Assembly (NCBI GenBank): GCA_013202595.1
Contig: JABMPV010000350.1
Span: forward strand, 1 to 6,847
DNA length: 6,847 nucleotides
Direction: 5' to 3'
Source of the DNA: a bacterium
Lineage (GTDB): Bacteria > Actinomycetota > Acidimicrobiia > Spongiisociales > UBA11373
In this document: one piece after another, positions 5,064 to 6,847 of the stretch
Position numbering within the stretch: position 1 is the stretch's first letter
Layout of the letters: each line of letters opens with the position of its first letter
Made by a program: the position numbers and the translations under genes
Notes under the pieces: model-generated
Databases searched by the model: none
Told to the model about the DNA's origin: nothing
The model's input: only the letters and a program-made list of their open reading frames with translations

Positions 5064-6317
5064 ATGACTACGACCTTCGCCGACCTCGGCGTGCCGAACG
5101 ACATCGTCGGCACGCTCTCCCGCCAGGGCATCACGGAGCCCTTTCCCATTCAGGCCGCGGTGATCCGCGACGCCCTCGCCGGCCGCGACGTCAGCGGCAG
5201 GGCACCCACCGGATCGGGCAAGACGCTCGCTTTTGGCATCCCGATTCTGACCAACGTCGCCAAGAGCACCCCGAACAAGCCGCGGGCACTCGTGCTCGCA
5301 CCGACCCGCGAATTGGCCGAGCAGATCCGCCGCGAACTCCTTCCTCTCGGGAAGACGAGGCGCCGGTTCATCGGCTCTGTCTACGGAGGCGTCGGCTACG
5401 GCCCCCAGATCCAATCACTGCGCCGCGGCGTCGATGTGCTCGTCGCTTGCCCCGGCCGCCTGCTCGACCTCATCGAGCAGGGTCATGTCGATCTGTCGAC
5501 CGTCCAGATGGCGGTCATCGATGAAGCCGACCGCATGGCCGATATGGGATTCCTCCCGGACGTGAAGAGGATCCTCGACCTGACCCCCAGATCACGAGTG
5601 ACCTGGCTGTTCTCGGCAACACTCGACGGCGATGTCGCAGTGCTCCGTAAGCGCTATCAGAAGGATCCCGTCACTCACTCGGTCGGTTCGGAGTTCGACG
5701 ACCACAGCGACGCCAGGCACTACTTCTGGAAGGTCGGTGCCAAGGAGCGCATCGCCGAGGCTGCAGCGGTCATCGAGGCCGGTGGACCGGCGATCGTCTT
5801 CTGCCGGACGAGGCGCGGCGTCGATCGTGTGGCCAAGCAACTCGAGCAGGCCGGAGTGTCGGCCTCCTCCATCCATGGCGGACGCAGCCAGTCGCAGCGC
5901 ACCAGGGCCCTCAAGGGGTTCGCCGACGGGAGGGTGGCAGCACTCGTCGCCACCGATGTGGCGGCCAGAGGCATCCACGTCAGCGGCGTGGAGACGGTCA
6001 TCCACTTCGATCCTGCCGACGACGCCAAGGCGTACCTGCACAGGTCCGGCCGCACCGCCAGGGCCGGCGCATCGGGTGTCGTCCTGTCGCTGGTGAGCGA
6101 AGAGGTCGTCGGTGCCACCAAGGCGCTCCAGCGTTCGATCGGCATCGACGCACCGTTCACCAAGCCCGATACTGCCCAACTGTCCGAGGGTGGCTTTCGC
6201 ATCGATCCGTCGGTTCGACCCAAGCCGAGGACCAGGCCGATGAAGCGTCCGAAGAACCATTCCGGAAAATCGGGCAAGGGTCGCGGCAACCGCCAGCGCC
6301 ACCAGTACTACAGCTGA
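5064..6317 (+). CDS. DEAD-box ATP-dependent RNA helicase
   Basis: A 417-residue cytosolic RNA helicase, likely acting in ribosome assembly, mRNA turnover or cold adaptation. All family motifs are visible: the Q motif with Phe5 and FPIQ (27-30); motif I APTGSGKT (47-54); Ia PTRELAEQI (80-88); CPGRLLD (129-135, usually TPGR); motif II DEAD (153-156); motif III SAT (184-186); motif IV VFCRT (245-249); motif V ATDVAARGI (296-304); and motif VI HRSGRTARAG (326-335). After the second RecA-like domain, a basic tail (385-417, rich in Arg, Lys, Pro and Gly) probably binds RNA. This is the compact RhlE/CshA-like architecture with no extra C-terminal RNA-binding domain, so no finer name is safe. The start at 5064 is chosen from the GAGGGG spacing and because the Q motif begins five residues in. 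The gene lies between the two carboxylase genes on the opposite strand, divergent from alpha and convergent with beta. Its TGA stop is the first triplet of the 22-bp repeat array. Confidence 0.93.
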   Translation: MTTTFADLGVPNDIVGTLSRQGITEPFPIQAAVIRDALAGRDVSGRAPTGSGKTLAFGIPILTNVAKSTPNKPRALVLAPTRELAEQIRRELLPLGKTRRRFIGSVYGGVGYGPQIQSLRRGVDVLVACPGRLLDLIEQGHVDLSTVQMAVIDEADRMADMGFLPDVKRILDLTPRSRVTWLFSATLDGDVAVLRKRYQKDPVTHSVGSEFDDHSDARHYFWKVGAKERIAEAAAVIEAGGPAIVFCRTRRGVDRVAKQLEQAGVSASSIHGGRSQSQRTRALKGFADGRVAALVATDVAARGIHVSGVETVIHFDPADDAKAYLHRSGRTARAGASGVVLSLVSEEVVGATKALQRSIGIDAPFTKPDTAQLSEGGFRIDPSVRPKPRTRPMKRPKNHSGKSGKGRGNRQRHQYYS

Positions 6318-6380
6318 AATCGGCTGCCCTGCGGGCTGAAATCGGCTGCCCTGCGGGCAGAAATCGGCTGCCCTGCGGGC
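6315..6380. repeat. 22-bp hairpin tandem repeat x 3 starting at the helicase stop codon
   Basis: Three direct 22-bp units lie at 6315-6336, 6337-6358 and 6359-6380. The first two are identical and begin with TGA; the third differs only by beginning AGA. Each unit is GAAATCGG followed by CTGCCC-TGC-GGGC. The hairpin is perfect in unit 3 (7 bp, 6367-6373 with 6377-6383), 6 bp in unit 2 (6346-6351 with 6355-6360) and shorter in unit 1. The TGA of unit 1 is the helicase stop codon, so the array begins exactly where coding ends. It lies between convergent genes. Likely roles are mRNA 3'-end protection or transcription ending; neither is proven by sequence. Confidence 0.94.
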
Positions 6381-6396
6381 AGCGAGTCGAAATCCT

Positions 6397-6423
6397 TTTC
6401 GGGGGCCCTCAGGGCCCTCGAAA
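6397..6423. terminator. Long hairpin between helicase and carboxylase beta genes, candidate bidirectional terminator
   Basis: A 12-bp stem with a 3-base loop: TTTCGGGGGCCC (6397-6408), loop TCA, GGGCCCTCGAAA (6412-6423), with one G-T pair on the plus strand. Its symmetric position between two convergent genes suits a shared terminator. Neither strand has a clear T-run after the stem, so it is not a classical intrinsic terminator. Directly after it, GCCGG-CGG-CCGGC (6436-6448) gives a smaller hairpin that reaches into the beta-subunit stop codon. Confidence 0.5.
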
Positions 6424-6447
6424 TCGTTGTGGGGTGCCGGCGGCCGG

Positions 6448-6847
6448 CTAGAGCGGGATGTTGCCGTGCTTCTTCGGCGGGAGGCTCCCGCGCTTGCTGC
6501 GCAGCATGTCGAATGCCTGAATCAGCCGGTATCGGGTCTCCCGCGGCTGGATGACCTCGTCGACCAGTCCGCGCTCGGCGGCCACATACGGGTTGGAGAA
6601 TTGGCGCTCGTAGTCTTCGATCAACTCGACACGCTTGGCTTCGGGGTCGTCCGAATCGGCGATGTCGCGGCGGTGGATGATGTTGACCGCGCCCTGGGCG
6701 CCCATGACTGCGATCTCCGCTGTCGGCCACGCGAACACCACATCGGCGCCGACCGATCGTGAGTTCATGACCACGTAGGCGCCGCCGTAGGCCTTTCTGG
6801 TGATCACGGTGACTCTCGGGACCGTCGCCTCGCAATAGGCGTAGAGC
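6448..6847 (-). CDS. Acyl-CoA carboxylase carboxyltransferase beta subunit, C-terminal part (5' end outside window)
   Basis: The last 132 residues of a biotin-dependent acyl-CoA carboxylase carboxyltransferase (AccD/PccB group), which moves the carboxyl group from biotin to an acyl-CoA. Recognisable segments, numbered within the visible part: ATVPRVTVITRKAYGGAYVVMNS (7-29, with the GGAY oxyanion-hole region at 21-24), AWPTAEIAVMGAQGAV (39-54), NPYVAAERGLVDEVI (85-99) and the near-invariant end LPPKKHGNIPL (122-132). The C-terminus is complete and typical. The residue after GGAY is Val (codon 6772-6774), where propionyl-specific enzymes carry Asp. This suggests a substrate preference other than strictly propionyl-CoA. 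The natural partner is the alpha subunit at 3065-4813, on the same strand but separated by the helicase gene, so the two are not one operon. The frame runs to the window edge; base 6847 belongs to the preceding codon. Confidence 0.94.
   Translation of the reverse strand, partial: LYAYCEATVPRVTVITRKAYGGAYVVMNSRSVGADVVFAWPTAEIAVMGAQGAVNIIHRRDIADSDDPEAKRVELIEDYERQFSNPYVAAERGLVDEVIQPRETRYRLIQAFDMLRSKRGSLPPKKHGNIPL

Noticed and set aside
6397..6423. Classical intrinsic terminator
   Set aside because: The stem is strong, but neither direction has a T-run after it, so it is listed only as a candidate bidirectional terminator.

Overview
The window is a high-GC bacterial chromosome segment. It is most likely actinobacterial: it carries an LpdA-type flavoprotein reductase, a fused biotin carboxylase/BCCP alpha subunit with a separate carboxyltransferase beta subunit, and TAGGNT-like -10 boxes placed for leaderless or near-leaderless mRNAs. 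I cannot assign a class with certainty; an Acidimicrobiia-like lineage is a guess. No mobile element, CRISPR array, phage gene, tRNA or rRNA is visible.

Layout: (1) bases 2-688 (+) are the 3' part of a methylmalonyl-CoA-mutase-family large subunit that ends without a B12-binding domain. It overlaps by ATGA with (2) 685-2052 (+), an LpdA-like flavoprotein lacking one of the two redox cysteines. (3) After a 95-bp gap comes 2148-2990 (+), a ten-helix EamA/DMT transporter. (4) A 17-bp x 5 tandem array fills the convergent gap from stop codon to stop codon. (5) 3065-4813 (-) is a biotin carboxylase/BCCP alpha subunit of an acyl-CoA carboxylase. (6) A divergent 250-bp region holds its promoter and a candidate promoter plus structured leader for (7) 5064-6317 (+), a DEAD-box RNA helicase. 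(8) A second convergent gap is made of five GAAATC-headed hairpin modules, three of them perfect or near-perfect 22-bp repeats, the first including the helicase stop codon. (9) 6448-6847 (-) is the C-terminal part of the carboxyltransferase beta subunit.

Metabolically, the two carboxylase subunits and the B12 mutase fit acyl-CoA carboxylation followed by carbon-skeleton rearrangement (propionyl-CoA to methylmalonyl-CoA to succinyl-CoA, or a branched variant). Two details argue against reading this as a textbook propionate pathway. The beta subunit has Val where propionyl-specific enzymes have Asp, and the mutase has an unusual sequence where most relatives read GGTQSLHTNS.

The most distinctive non-coding signal is that both convergent gene pairs are separated by tandem hairpin repeats that begin at, or include, a stop codon.
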